Part shown: positions 37,143 to 45,852 of the stretch, one piece after another
Position numbering within the stretch: position 1 is the first letter of the stretch
Layout: every line of letters starts with the position of its first letter
Source of the DNA: JAHEKD01 sp965215945
GTDB taxonomy: Bacteria; Pseudomonadota; Gammaproteobacteria; Arenicellales; JAHEKD01
Assembly: GCA_965215945.1 (NCBI GenBank)
Contig: CBDCFC010000050.1
Span: forward strand, 1-64,000
Direction of reading: 5' to 3'
Length of the DNA: 64,000 nucleotides
Notes under the pieces: model-generated
What the model was told of the DNA's origin: nothing
Database searches by the model: none
What the model saw: the letters and a program-made list of their open reading frames with translations, nothing else
Program-made: the position numbers and the translations under genes

Positions 37143-38051
37143 CTAATGATATAGATCAGGGTGAGAATGTCTTTGCTTCCAGAGATATTGATAATAACCT
37201 AATGCTTTATTCATATCTCGGCCGGTAATTCGTGAAATTCTACCTTGTGCATTCTTGTTAGAATTAATTCTTTCATCCATTAAATAGATATACTTGTAGC
37301 CAAACTTAGACAATATATCCGCCTCCCAATCTTCGCCCTTGTCACCGAAAGGATAAATAAAGTGTTCACAATCAACACCTAAATTAGCTTTAATTAAAGA
37401 ACTGCATTGTGCAAGATCGTTAGTAAACTGAGTCGAATTCATATGTGTCACCGCATCGTGAAATAACGTATGCACAGCGATAAGACAACGGTCATTAGCA
37501 ACTAATTCTGCCAGTTCATCCCAGTTAAGATTATTATGAACCGCTGGATGTTGAGTTAGCTGCTCGACACTTACATCTGCGGTTACCATGCGAATTTCAG
37601 CTAGAAGGTCATCCGACTGAATAGCATGTTCAGAAAAATATTTTTGCATAATACGCTGCATTGCAGTCTCGCCAGTATCACAGTCACTGCAGATTGGATA
37701 TTTTCTATAGTTCTGACTCAATAATAACCGAGCATAAACTTCTTCAAACCAAAAAGGTTGTTGCTGTTCAATCACTCCAGGACAGATAGCAATTATCGGC
37801 CGGACATTGAATTGGTTAGAAATTTTAATTACAAGATCTTTGATATTTCTGTTTCCATCGTCAAATGTAACGACTAGCCCTGGGCAAGAAGAATCGATAT
37901 GTGTTCGTAATTGATAACCTTGGCGAATGTAAAACTCAATTTCGCTCATTATAGAATTTTCAGACAAATCAAGTGGACGGAATTTAGCTTTATCAGAATC
38001 ATTTTCAACGCCGTGATACATAATCACTGAACAAATTTTTTTATCCTGCAA
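37143..38051 (-). CDS. Polysaccharide deacetylase (NodB-type)
   Basis: 302 residues of carbohydrate esterase family 4. The catalytic motif VVTFDDGNRN is present near residue 60. The metal-binding histidine motif appears as IAVHTLFHDA near residue 192, and HFIYPFGDKG gives the later active-site strand. No signal peptide is seen, so it may act in the cytoplasm or on a lipid-linked precursor. It probably removes N-acetyl groups from a glycan sugar in this surface-polysaccharide cluster. It sits between the sulfotransferase and the glycosyltransferase genes; a 74-bp gap separates it from the latter. Confidence 0.82.
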   Translation of the reverse strand: MQDKKICSVIMYHGVENDSDKAKFRPLDLSENSIMSEIEFYIRQGYQLRTHIDSSCPGLVVTFDDGNRNIKDLVIKISNQFNVRPIIAICPGVIEQQQPFWFEEVYARLLLSQNYRKYPICSDCDTGETAMQRIMQKYFSEHAIQSDDLLAEIRMVTADVSVEQLTQHPAVHNNLNWDELAELVANDRCLIAVHTLFHDAVTHMNSTQFTNDLAQCSSLIKANLGVDCEHFIYPFGDKGEDWEADILSKFGYKYIYLMDERINSNKNAQGRISRITGRDMNKALGYYQYLWKQRHSHPDLYH

Positions 38052-38125
38052 ACCAAACTTGCCCAGATGGAAGACACCGAGCCGGTTTTTTTAAAAAAAA
38101 AAGTAACTCTCTGAGTGAATTCATC

Positions 38126-39217
38126 TTATTCGCTCAGTATTTTTCTGAAGTTCTCTGTTAATGCTCGATAAGCTCCCTTTGCATCTATGTATTCACGCGA
38201 ACATTTCAGGGCATTTCGCTTCATTTCCTCAAGACGCGGCTTAATATAATCAATCGCTTTGATAAATTCATCTTCATTTTCGACCATGACTCCACAGTCA
38301 TATTTTTCGACAAACTCGAAACTAGGTTGCCTGCTAACTATTACTGGCACTCCCATTGCTAAAAACATACACAAACGATTTGAACTGATTCCCATATTCT
38401 GAAACTGTGGCCCTGTTTGTCTGTACACGGCAACCCCAATATCAACTGCACCCATTTGAGACCAAGCCTCACGCCATTCTATTCGTTCTGGCTCCATATA
38501 TATTCTCTCGGCACCCTGAATTTTGGTTAATAAAAAACGTGACAAAGGATCTGTATTCAGGGGCTGTATGACCAAGTTAATATCGGAGCAACTAACCAGG
38601 GCCTCTATGAGCCAAAGTGCACTATGCTCATGATAGAAGACGCCTGAGTCTGCCACTACCAGATTGTCATGCTTTACATTCCATTTCGCTCGCATCACTG
38701 TTTTGTCTGCTGCCTGGGGAGGGCTGCGGAAACACCCTGGAAGTACCATCATCGATTGAACTGAGGTCATACCCAGGTAATCTTTCAACAGTTCCAGTCT
38801 CACCGAATCATTGACGATTTGCAATTTTGAGCGCCGCATCGCCCAACAACATAGTTGCTTCCAGCGTTTCGTACGATTACCCGAATAAGAACCAGAGCGT
38901 ATTTCATCAGACAAGGTCACACTAGGTTTACGATGAATGGCTGAGAGTAAGCCTACAGCAGCCATTGGGTCTTCTGTAGTACCTGAGAATATTGAATATT
39001 GACGCCATTTTGGTAAAAAACAATTTTGAATTAGCCATTTATAACCATAATGAGCGGGATAAGCTTTGACCTTGTCTCCATACGCTGAAACATCTAATTG
39101 CTCACCCGGAGCAAATATATCGATCTCTAATCCCAAGCTTAGTAACGCTTGTACAATGGCTTCATTAGGTGGCGAATAGGCCAGCTTTGGCATCAATAGA
39201 AAGTGGGCAGCTTTCAT
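38126..39217 (-). CDS. Glycosyltransferase, GT-B fold (family 4-like)
   Basis: 363 residues with two Rossmann-like halves. The C-terminal donor domain is recognisable: VADSGVFYHEHSALWLIEAL near residue 195, and MGISSNRLCMFLAMGVPVIVS near residue 275, the Glu/Ala-rich helix site of retaining GT-B enzymes. The N terminus (AHFLLMPKLAYSPPNEAIVQALLSLGLEI) resembles the acceptor domain. It likely builds the polysaccharide exported by the Wzm/Wzt pair. The sugar is unknown. The gene ends 74 bp before the deacetylase and begins 12 bp after the methyltransferase gene, so it is in an operon with both. Confidence 0.78.
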   Translation of the reverse strand: MKAAHFLLMPKLAYSPPNEAIVQALLSLGLEIDIFAPGEQLDVSAYGDKVKAYPAHYGYKWLIQNCFLPKWRQYSIFSGTTEDPMAAVGLLSAIHRKPSVTLSDEIRSGSYSGNRTKRWKQLCCWAMRRSKLQIVNDSVRLELLKDYLGMTSVQSMMVLPGCFRSPPQAADKTVMRAKWNVKHDNLVVADSGVFYHEHSALWLIEALVSCSDINLVIQPLNTDPLSRFLLTKIQGAERIYMEPERIEWREAWSQMGAVDIGVAVYRQTGPQFQNMGISSNRLCMFLAMGVPVIVSRQPSFEFVEKYDCGVMVENEDEFIKAIDYIKPRLEEMKRNALKCSREYIDAKGAYRALTENFRKILSE

Positions 39218-39229
39218 GATCTTGTTTTG

Positions 39230-39973
39230 TTAAAAGGGACAAAAATGTCGGAATGAACGTGTATCTAAAGCTGTTTTTCGCACAACCACAGTGTGCATGC
39301 CATGCAATTGATCAAAATAATATTTTGTTTTACTGGATGGAGTCCAGTCATCACGAGATAAAACAGACAGGGATGATTTGATCTTCGACTTTAAGTTGAC
39401 ATTTTCTCCAACATCAAGCCTTGTACCGTCTACTAACTCATAATCCAAATTGGATAAAACAAATGTTAGTACTTTTCGTATTGATTTATAACAAACATCA
39501 TCAAACACTATCACCCCTCCAACATCAAGCATTTTATCTATATAAAAGAAATCAACCAAGGTGTAATCAAAAGTGTGCCAGCCATCTATAAATGCAAACT
39601 GAAATTTCTCACTCGTTTGAAGGATTTTTGGCAACGCCGTATAGGAAGGCTCATTATAAAACTTGTAAATATCTTCAAAACCCGCTCGCTTAATATTCTC
39701 AAGCCCTAGACCATGCCAACGATCATTAAACTGCATAGGATCAATACCATAATGCATCGAATTCTGTTTTTTTGCCAGTTCATCAAGAATAAACAAACTC
39801 GATACACCAAACGCCAGACCAACCTCAACAGAATTAGAACAATTAACTTTGTTAATCCATTTTTGCAGCATTTCTCCTGCTTGTTGAGTCACATTACTAT
39901 GCACCTCATAGTAATTCCCATTTTCATCAGCAACTTGACCTGTGGCCAATATTTCTTTGAGTAAGTTGTTCAT
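39230..39973 (-). CDS. Class I SAM-dependent methyltransferase
   Basis: 247 residues. Motif I for SAM binding reads VEVGLAFGVSSLFI near residue 50, FAFIDGWHTFDYTLVD near 125 corresponds to motif IV, and DVGGVIVFDDV follows. This layout is that of the Methyltransf_24 group often found in glycan clusters. The rest of the sequence shows no export signal. It probably methylates a sugar or a terminal residue of the glycan; capping methylation would suit an ABC-exported polymer, but this is inference. The upstream gap (39974-40240) is AT-rich and contains no gene; it may hold the promoter. Confidence 0.8.
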   Translation of the reverse strand: MNNLLKEILATGQVADENGNYYEVHSNVTQQAGEMLQKWINKVNCSNSVEVGLAFGVSSLFILDELAKKQNSMHYGIDPMQFNDRWHGLGLENIKRAGFEDIYKFYNEPSYTALPKILQTSEKFQFAFIDGWHTFDYTLVDFFYIDKMLDVGGVIVFDDVCYKSIRKVLTFVLSNLDYELVDGTRLDVGENVNLKSKIKSSLSVLSRDDWTPSSKTKYYFDQLHGMHTVVVRKTALDTRSFRHFCPF

Positions 39974-40240
39974 TATTTTGTCATAAAATTTATATTAAAT
40001 ATAAGCCTCTATCGACTTACGTCTGTGAGTTAAACTACTGCGAGTTTAGTTAATCCATTCCAGGTCTACACATGCGAACTCACCCAAAGTAATCAAGATC
40101 AGTTGTTTGTGAACTCAGATAACCCATTCAGATTGCATTATATACTGTATATATTATTCACAAACTTCTATTAAACGATCATTTAAACAATCTCTGATCG
40201 ATAACTATTGGAGAATAAATTAAGTACAAACATCATCAAT

Positions 40241-41092
40241 CTAAAGCCTAAAATATTTCAAATACCCTAATTTTAAGGCTGGTATAATTGTATATATAAA
40301 AACCTTAAATCTTTGCTGAAGAGATAAATCTAACTGCGAAGGATTTTTACAGATTGTATTTAACTTTATATTATTCCCTTTCCAGTCATGTTCTCCAGGC
40401 GTAATAAAGTCATTCACATTACGGTTAATATCGTTTAAAAAGTCATTATCCCAGGTGAGTTCAACAAAACTACAAACATCACGAAAAGTTATCTCTGGTT
40501 TTTTAACCATATCTTCATAATGTAAAAGTTTTATATTATCGGGAAAAGTTTCTGCCAATTGATATGCAAGAAATACTGAAGATTTCCAGTTATTTAAGAT
40601 CTTTTCTATTGTACCAGGAGACCAATACATCTTTGAAATAGAATTAACAAAATCACGTGGGTTCCTGCATGTTAATAAACACTTCAGGTTTTGGTCGTAC
40701 TCAAGCAATGACTCAATTGCAATCAAGTTGCCAGGGGTTTTTTCAATCGCCGTCAAATCACAATCTGCTATTTGTGGTTTATGAGCATCAATAAATTTAA
40801 AAAAGGCTTCTCTGATATCTATTGATGGAGATTTATTCAATTGCTTGAACGTTTTTTCAAGGCAACCCGAAGACAAATGCCACTTTGTTGCTAAGACTCT
40901 GAACAACTGTTCTGCTTGATTTAACGTGAAACTCATCGTGACATTTATCTTTTTCGCCTCCTCAAAGAAATGAGTTTCCGGCAGTGTATAAGTCTGATTA
41001 GACTGATTTAAAACAGACTGGACCAGTGTTGATCCTGATCGAGGCAATCCTGCTATCAATATATAATTCAATCTTGTATCAGCCACTGCCAA
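40241..41092 (-). CDS. Sulfotransferase family protein (second)
   Basis: 283 residues. The 5'-phosphosulfate-binding loop appears as IAGLPRSGSTLVQSVL at residues 13-28, and the 3'-phosphate strand as CLLTCRNPRDFVNSISKMY near residue 140. The usual sulfotransferase C terminus (LLHYEDMVKKPEITFRDVCSFVEL) follows. It is unlike the first sulfotransferase in this cluster and may modify another position of the glycan or a lipid. The start is a TTG without a strong ribosome site and lies just past the stop of a small upstream reading frame (stop at 41094), so translation may be coupled to it. Confidence 0.8.
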   Translation of the reverse strand: MAVADTRLNYILIAGLPRSGSTLVQSVLNQSNQTYTLPETHFFEEAKKINVTMSFTLNQAEQLFRVLATKWHLSSGCLEKTFKQLNKSPSIDIREAFFKFIDAHKPQIADCDLTAIEKTPGNLIAIESLLEYDQNLKCLLTCRNPRDFVNSISKMYWSPGTIEKILNNWKSSVFLAYQLAETFPDNIKLLHYEDMVKKPEITFRDVCSFVELTWDNDFLNDINRNVNDFITPGEHDWKGNNIKLNTICKNPSQLDLSLQQRFKVFIYTIIPALKLGYLKYFRL

Positions 41093-41093
41093 G

Positions 41094-41219
41094 TTATGAT
41101 AACAACGATTTAATTTTACGCTTAATTTTTAATGCAGGCCCTTGGGCTTGCTCATACTCAAGTTTCGAATATTCATCTAGCATATCTCTGTTTTCTATCA
41201 TTTCGCCATTGATTGCCAT
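41094..41219 (-). CDS. Possible small gene or remnant upstream of the sulfotransferase
   Basis: 41 codons (MAINGEMIENRDMLDEYSKL, then a Lys-rich end KIKRKIKSLLS). It is too short to judge by homology. The composition looks protein-like: an acidic helix, then a basic one. The stop codon sits 1 bp before the sulfotransferase start. It may be a leader peptide that couples translation or the tail of a decayed gene. No ribosome site is obvious. Low confidence. Confidence 0.25.
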   Translation of the reverse strand: MAINGEMIENRDMLDEYSKLEYEQAQGPALKIKRKIKSLLS

Positions 41220-41580
41220 TACAGTGAATTTCTGGCGCCAAAGTTGCTACGCGTAAGTCGCTATTATAGATCAAACCTCCATTTGTACTACAAAGTTTTT
41301 AGCAACTACACAGCTTCATCTCTGCTAAGAGTGTTCTACAATGGTCTGTTCCACCTATTTTCACAATTAATCTATCAGGTTCTAGAGTGTTTTCAATTTG
41401 TTAGACACCAAAACCCAAATTTCATCAGCAATATTAAATTAGCCATTTTGGCACAAGACAATACAACTGACATTGCCAAAGATGTATAATAGCGAAAACA
41501 GAATAAATTCGAAAAACAATCATTTATAGTTTTTCTTAATAATGTGATACACATAAGTCATATTGTAAATATTACGGAAA
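41220..41580. other. Gene-poor gap in the polysaccharide cluster
   Basis: About 360 bp, AT-rich. An 81-codon plus-strand frame (41244-41489) lacks a ribosome site and shows no family. Minus-strand pieces give only short broken stretches. This may be the remains of a lost gene plus divergent promoters for the sulfotransferase side and the 41581 gene. Confidence 0.4.
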
Positions 41581-42355
41581 TTGGACGAGAGCAAATTAAA
41601 GTCTTATTTATATATTGCTCAGCCGTTAACGCTCAAGTCATTATTGAGGGCAAAACAAAATTCCGATTCTGACCTGACTGTAGATTTATTTACCATAAAA
41701 CATAAATCTGAGAATATCGATCCGCCCAAAAGCTTTATACAGGTTAAGGATATTGAAAAATACGCATGTGAATACATTCCGTTTTTAAAAGACACAGTTC
41801 AAAAACCATTACCAAGACTGACCGATATTATCAATGGACTTTATCAAGCATCAGAAGCAGAGTTTTTTGTTTATACCAATCTTGACATCTCCTTAATGCC
41901 AAGTTTTTATAACTACATCAAAAAGTTGATCCTTCAAGGACATGATGCTATTTACATTAACCGCGAAAATTTACCTAAAGAATACAATGGAGTTCGTTTA
42001 GATGAGTCTAATCTAGATTTATGTTACAAGGTCTCCGGAACACCTCATGTCGGTATTGATTGTTTCGTTTTCAAAAGAAGCATTGTTACTAAACTGAATC
42101 TAAGAAATGCGTTTTATTGGATTTCCACCCATTGGGCAACTACTCAAAACAGAAATTGACAAGGCCTCCAAAAAACCCATCTGGATTAAAAATCGGCGCC
42201 TAACCTTCCATATTGGATCAGATGAGGTTTGGAAACAAGGGGGACCATATTTTGAAGCTAATCACAGAGAATGTGAAGGCTATGTTGATCAGTTTAGCCC
42301 GCAAAAATTAAATATGACACAAAAAATTTACAGGAGGATAAGACGTTTGTTTTAA
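41581..42355 (+). pseudogene. Frameshifted protein of the glycan cluster, possible glycosyltransferase
   Basis: The only plus-strand gene inside the polysaccharide cluster. Frame 1 starts at a TTG (DESKLKSYLYIAQPLTLKSL) and stops at 42159. Family-like sequence continues in the +1 frame (FPPIGQLLKTEIDKA, DEVWKQGGPYFEANHRE) to 42355. One extra base near 42110-42120, where there is a TTTT run, explains the break. Read through, the product would be about 257 residues. Its layout (EFFVYTNLDISLMPSFYNYI with a D-x-D-like patch, later HVGIDCFVFKR) resembles glycosyltransferase-like proteins of surface clusters, but I cannot name the family. Confidence 0.5.
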
Positions 42356-43614
42356 TCTGTAATCTGCCAGGTCAATTTTGGCACAACTATCCCTTTTCTC
42401 CCAGGATTAACGTTGAACCCAACATCAGCGATATGCAGGTTCAATTGATTTTCACAGATCGCTTTTAATGCATTACCAATCCTCTCATGGTAGAAAACAG
42501 ATAATGTGTATTTGCCTGGACGTAACAATTCGTTTGGAAAATTGCACTGCAAATTTATCTGTTTGTTTTGTTTGATTTTTATTGTGAGCAGATTCTTATC
42601 ATAATGATGGGAAACAAAAATCTGATTTCCGTAGATATCGGTCACCAAAATTCCAAATATATAATCTCCAGCATCTACTCTGGAAATTGCGGATAATTTT
42701 ATAGAGAACGATTCGTTATATGGCACGACATTAGAAATTTGTTGTCGCTCATTACAAATACTGATTTTAGTAAATTCGATTGGCAAGTTATGCTGAGAAC
42801 CAGGCTCAGCTTGCCAAACTCCGTCAGTATAATTTTGGTCGCTGCGAAGATATTGCTCAATCACCTCTTGGACTCCTGAGTCTTCGATTATCTTCCCATT
42901 CTCCAAAAGAATTGCCCTTGAGCACAATCGATTGATGGAACTCATATTATGACTTACAAACAATACAGTTCTACCTGTTGTTGCTATATCATTAAGTTTT
43001 CCAAGGCATCGTTTTTGAAACTGGACATCACCTACCGCCAATACTTCATCAACAATCAAAATATCAGGATCTAAATGCGCCGCAATCGAAAATGCCAAAC
43101 GAACGTACATACCACTTGAATAACGTTTAACTGGTGTATCGACAAATTTCTCGATATTGGCAAACTCAACAATTTTGTCAAACTTGGCCTTAATTTCATT
43201 TTTTCGCATTCCCAGAATCGCACCATTTAGGTAAATGTTTTCACGACCTGTCAACTCTGGGTGAAATCCTGTACCCACTTCTAACAGGCTAGCAACATTA
43301 CCTTTTAGCGTAACAGAGCCTTCCGTGGGTGTTGTAATTCGACTAAGAATTTTAAGAAGTGTGCTCTTGCCCGCACCGTTTTTACCGATTATGCCAACCA
43401 CTTCACCCTGATTAACCTGAAAATTAATATCCTTAAGTGCCCAAAACAATTCATCATTTTTTACCTGGCCACTCAAGGTTTTATATCTTCTGAAAGGTGC
43501 ACTCAGCGTTGACATAATCATTTCTCTAAACGATTTATTCAACTCATCCCGGCCACCGATAGCATACCGCTTGCTCAAATTATCGACACTTAATACGGAT
43601 TGGGAATTCGTCAT
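42352..43614 (-). CDS. wzt: Polysaccharide ABC exporter ATPase with C-terminal substrate-binding domain (Wzt-like)
   Basis: 420 residues. Residues 1-250 form an ABC ATPase: Walker A GIIGKNGAGKSTLLKIL near 77, signature YSSGMYVRLAF near 167, and Walker B DILIVDEVLAVGD near 188. Residues 270-420 form a beta-rich Wzt C-terminal domain that in characterised systems recognises the capped end of the O-antigen. It pairs with the Wzm permease 6 bp upstream. It exports a glycan assembled on a lipid carrier at the inner face of the membrane. The C-terminal domain implies recognition of a specific chain end, maybe the methylated or sulfated product of this cluster. Confidence 0.9.
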   Translation of the reverse strand: MTNSQSVLSVDNLSKRYAIGGRDELNKSFREMIMSTLSAPFRRYKTLSGQVKNDELFWALKDINFQVNQGEVVGIIGKNGAGKSTLLKILSRITTPTEGSVTLKGNVASLLEVGTGFHPELTGRENIYLNGAILGMRKNEIKAKFDKIVEFANIEKFVDTPVKRYSSGMYVRLAFSIAAHLDPDILIVDEVLAVGDVQFQKRCLGKLNDIATTGRTVLFVSHNMSSINRLCSRAILLENGKIIEDSGVQEVIEQYLRSDQNYTDGVWQAEPGSQHNLPIEFTKISICNERQQISNVVPYNESFSIKLSAISRVDAGDYIFGILVTDIYGNQIFVSHHYDKNLLTIKIKQNKQINLQCNFPNELLRPGKYTLSVFYHERIGNALKAICENQLNLHIADVGFNVNPGRKGIVVPKLTWQITD

Positions 43615-43620
43615 TAAAAG

Positions 43621-44490
43621 TTAAATCACATCGGCAAAACGTTTTTCAACGCGTTTAAAATACACAACACCTAGAATAAACATAGTCACAGCAAACACTA
43701 TCGAGAAAAGCAAAGCGATTAAATTAATCTCCGCACCGAGAAAAATAGCCCTTGAAGCTTCAATTATACCGGTCATAGGATTTAAATAACTAATCCATTG
43801 CCATTTTTCTGGTATTAGACTAACAGGATAAATAACCGGTGTTAGATACATCCAAATCTGGATCATAAATGGTACAACATAACGAAAATCCCGATAAGAA
43901 ACAGTTAATGCTGATAAAAATATACCTACACCCAAAGCCGTCAATAGTAGAACAAAGATCAACCCGGGTAACAATAAAAGTTTAAGAGAAAATTCGACAC
44001 CAAAAAACAACATCAAAGAAAATAAAATTAACGTTGATATTGCAAAGTCAACGAGTGCAGCTCCGACCGAACTAACAGGGATTAGAATTCTAGGGAAGTA
44101 TACTTTAGAAACCAAATGTGCTGAACCCACCATTGAGTTAGCAGAACTACTCACAGCTGTAGAAAACAGACCCCAGGGTAAAAGAGCAGTATAAACAAAT
44201 ACAGGATAAGCGTACCCATCCGAAGGTATTTTCGCAAAGTTACCAAAAATTACACTAAAGATGATCATGGTCGTGATAGGCTGGATTACTGCCCAGGCTA
44301 TACCTAATACAGTTTGTTTATATCTAACCTTAACATCACGCGAGACTAGTACTAACAATAGCTCACGATAAGCCCACAATTCACGCAAATCTAGATCAAA
44401 TAAGCCTTTTTCTGGCTTAATCACGGTTACATGATCGTGACCAAAATATTTCTGCTGTATCGAGTTTTTCGATTGCGACATTGTTAACAA
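43621..44490 (-). CDS. wzm: Polysaccharide ABC exporter permease (Wzm-like)
   Basis: 289 residues with six predicted TM helices of the ABC-2 type. The N-terminal cytosolic region carries LRELWAYRELLLVLVSRDVKVRYKQT, the family's coupling segment, followed by LGIAWAVIQPITTMIIFSVIFG. LTPVIYP and YLNPMTGIIEASRAIFLG near the C terminus are also typical. It is the membrane half of the Wzm/Wzt exporter, with the ATPase gene starting 6 bp downstream. It lies 115 bp downstream of the rRNA operon terminator region on the same strand. Confidence 0.92.
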   Translation of the reverse strand: MLTMSQSKNSIQQKYFGHDHVTVIKPEKGLFDLDLRELWAYRELLLVLVSRDVKVRYKQTVLGIAWAVIQPITTMIIFSVIFGNFAKIPSDGYAYPVFVYTALLPWGLFSTAVSSSANSMVGSAHLVSKVYFPRILIPVSSVGAALVDFAISTLILFSLMLFFGVEFSLKLLLLPGLIFVLLLTALGVGIFLSALTVSYRDFRYVVPFMIQIWMYLTPVIYPVSLIPEKWQWISYLNPMTGIIEASRAIFLGAEINLIALLFSIVFAVTMFILGVVYFKRVEKRFADVI

Positions 44491-44568
44491 TTATTCAAAA
44501 AGGTGTTGATTATAAAGCGAAATATCCAAAGCTGTAAGTATAATAGCCCCAATTATTAGCAGACAGAA

Positions 44569-44593
44569 AAAAACCCCGGCATGCGGGGTTTTT
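44569..44593 (-). terminator. Terminator of the rRNA operon
   Basis: AAAAACCCCG and CGGGGTTTTT form a 10-bp stem around GCATG; read on the minus strand it ends in a U run. It lies just past the 5S gene, as expected for an rrn terminator. Confidence 0.9.
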
Positions 44594-44605
44594 ATAAAGT
44601 TATTA

Positions 44606-44722
44606 GCCTGGCAGTGACCTACTTTCACATGGCGAATGCCACACTATCATCGGCGCTAAGTGTTTTCACTTCTGAGTTCGAGATGGAATCAGGTGGTTCC
44701 CACTTGCTATTGCCGCCAGGCA
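44606..44722 (-). rRNA. rrf: 5S rRNA
   Basis: About 117 nt on the minus strand. The 5' (TGCCTGGCGGC) and 3' (GTCACTGCCAGGC) ends pair, and the central CCATCTCGAACTCAG loop and the GTAGGTC segment are intact. It is the last gene of the rRNA operon, about 180 bp after the 23S end. Ends may be off by a few bases. Confidence 0.95.
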
Positions 44723-44890
44723 AATCGGACGTAGCATATCCTGAAGCCGCTAGGACTGAAGGACCTCCTTAAGAATGCACTGCATCCAAAAGGAGCTACA
44801 TATTCTTACAATCTGAAATAATCTAAAGCAGTATGTTGACTATATTCTCAACACCCTGGTTAATTCTGAACAATACATTTCAGATCATTT

Positions 44891-44908
44891 GGGTGTTATA
44901 TGGTCAAG
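44891..44908. repeat. 3' arm of the 23S processing stem
   Basis: GGGTGTTATATGGTCAAG pairs with CTTGACCATATAACCCC at 49553-49569, the other side of the 23S gene, with one bulge. This is the usual RNase III stalk. Confidence 0.8.
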
Positions 44909-45034
44909 TCTCACGGTTTATTAGTACAGGTTAGCTTAATGCCTTACAACACTTCCACATCCTGCCTATCAACGTTGTGGTCTACAACGAACCTTTAGGG
45001 ACCTCTAGGGTCCAGGGAGACTTAATCTCGAGGG

Positions 45035-45070
<36 letters not shown>

Positions 45071-45176
45071 GCCGTACATAGCTACCCTACAATGCCACGG
45101 GCGTGACAATAGGAACACCAGGGGTACGTCCACTCCGGTCCTCTCGTACTAGGAGCAGATCCTCTCAAGTCTCCAG

Positions 45177-45207
<31 letters not shown>

Positions 45208-45236
45208 ACGACGTTCTAAACCCAGCTCGCGTACCT

Positions 45237-45269
<33 letters not shown>

Positions 45270-45343
45270 GGCTACAGCCCCAGGATGAGATGAGCCGACA
45301 TCGAGGTGCCAAACACCACCGTCGATATGAACTCTTGGGTGGT

Positions 45344-45419
<76 letters not shown>

Positions 45420-45520
45420 ACCAGCTTTCGCTCCTGCTCGACGTGTCTGTCTCGCAGTCAAGCACTCTTTTGCCTTTACACTATCCGTACGATTTCCGAC
45501 CGTACTTAGAGTACCTTCGC

Positions 45521-45563
<43 letters not shown>

Positions 45564-45852
45564 ACCCACCATACACGGTTCCGGACCCGGATAACGGGCC
45601 TCGGTTAGGACCTCAAATAGATCAGGGTGGTATTTCAAGGTTGGCTCCACGATAACTGGCGTTACCGCTTCAAAGCCTCCCACCTATCCTACACAAATGT
45701 ATTCAAAGTCCAGTGTAAAGCTGTAGTAAAGGTTCACGGGGTCTTTCCGTCTTGGTGCGGGTATACTGCATCTTCACAGCAAGTTCAATTTCGCTGAGTC
45801 CCGGGTGGAGACAGTGTGGCCATCGTTACGCCATTCGTGCAGGTCGGAACTT

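Noticed and set aside
41244..41489. 81-codon plus-strand frame between the second sulfotransferase and the 41581 gene
   Set aside because: No ribosome site, no recognisable family, and no clear continuity with neighbours; treated as a gene-poor gap.
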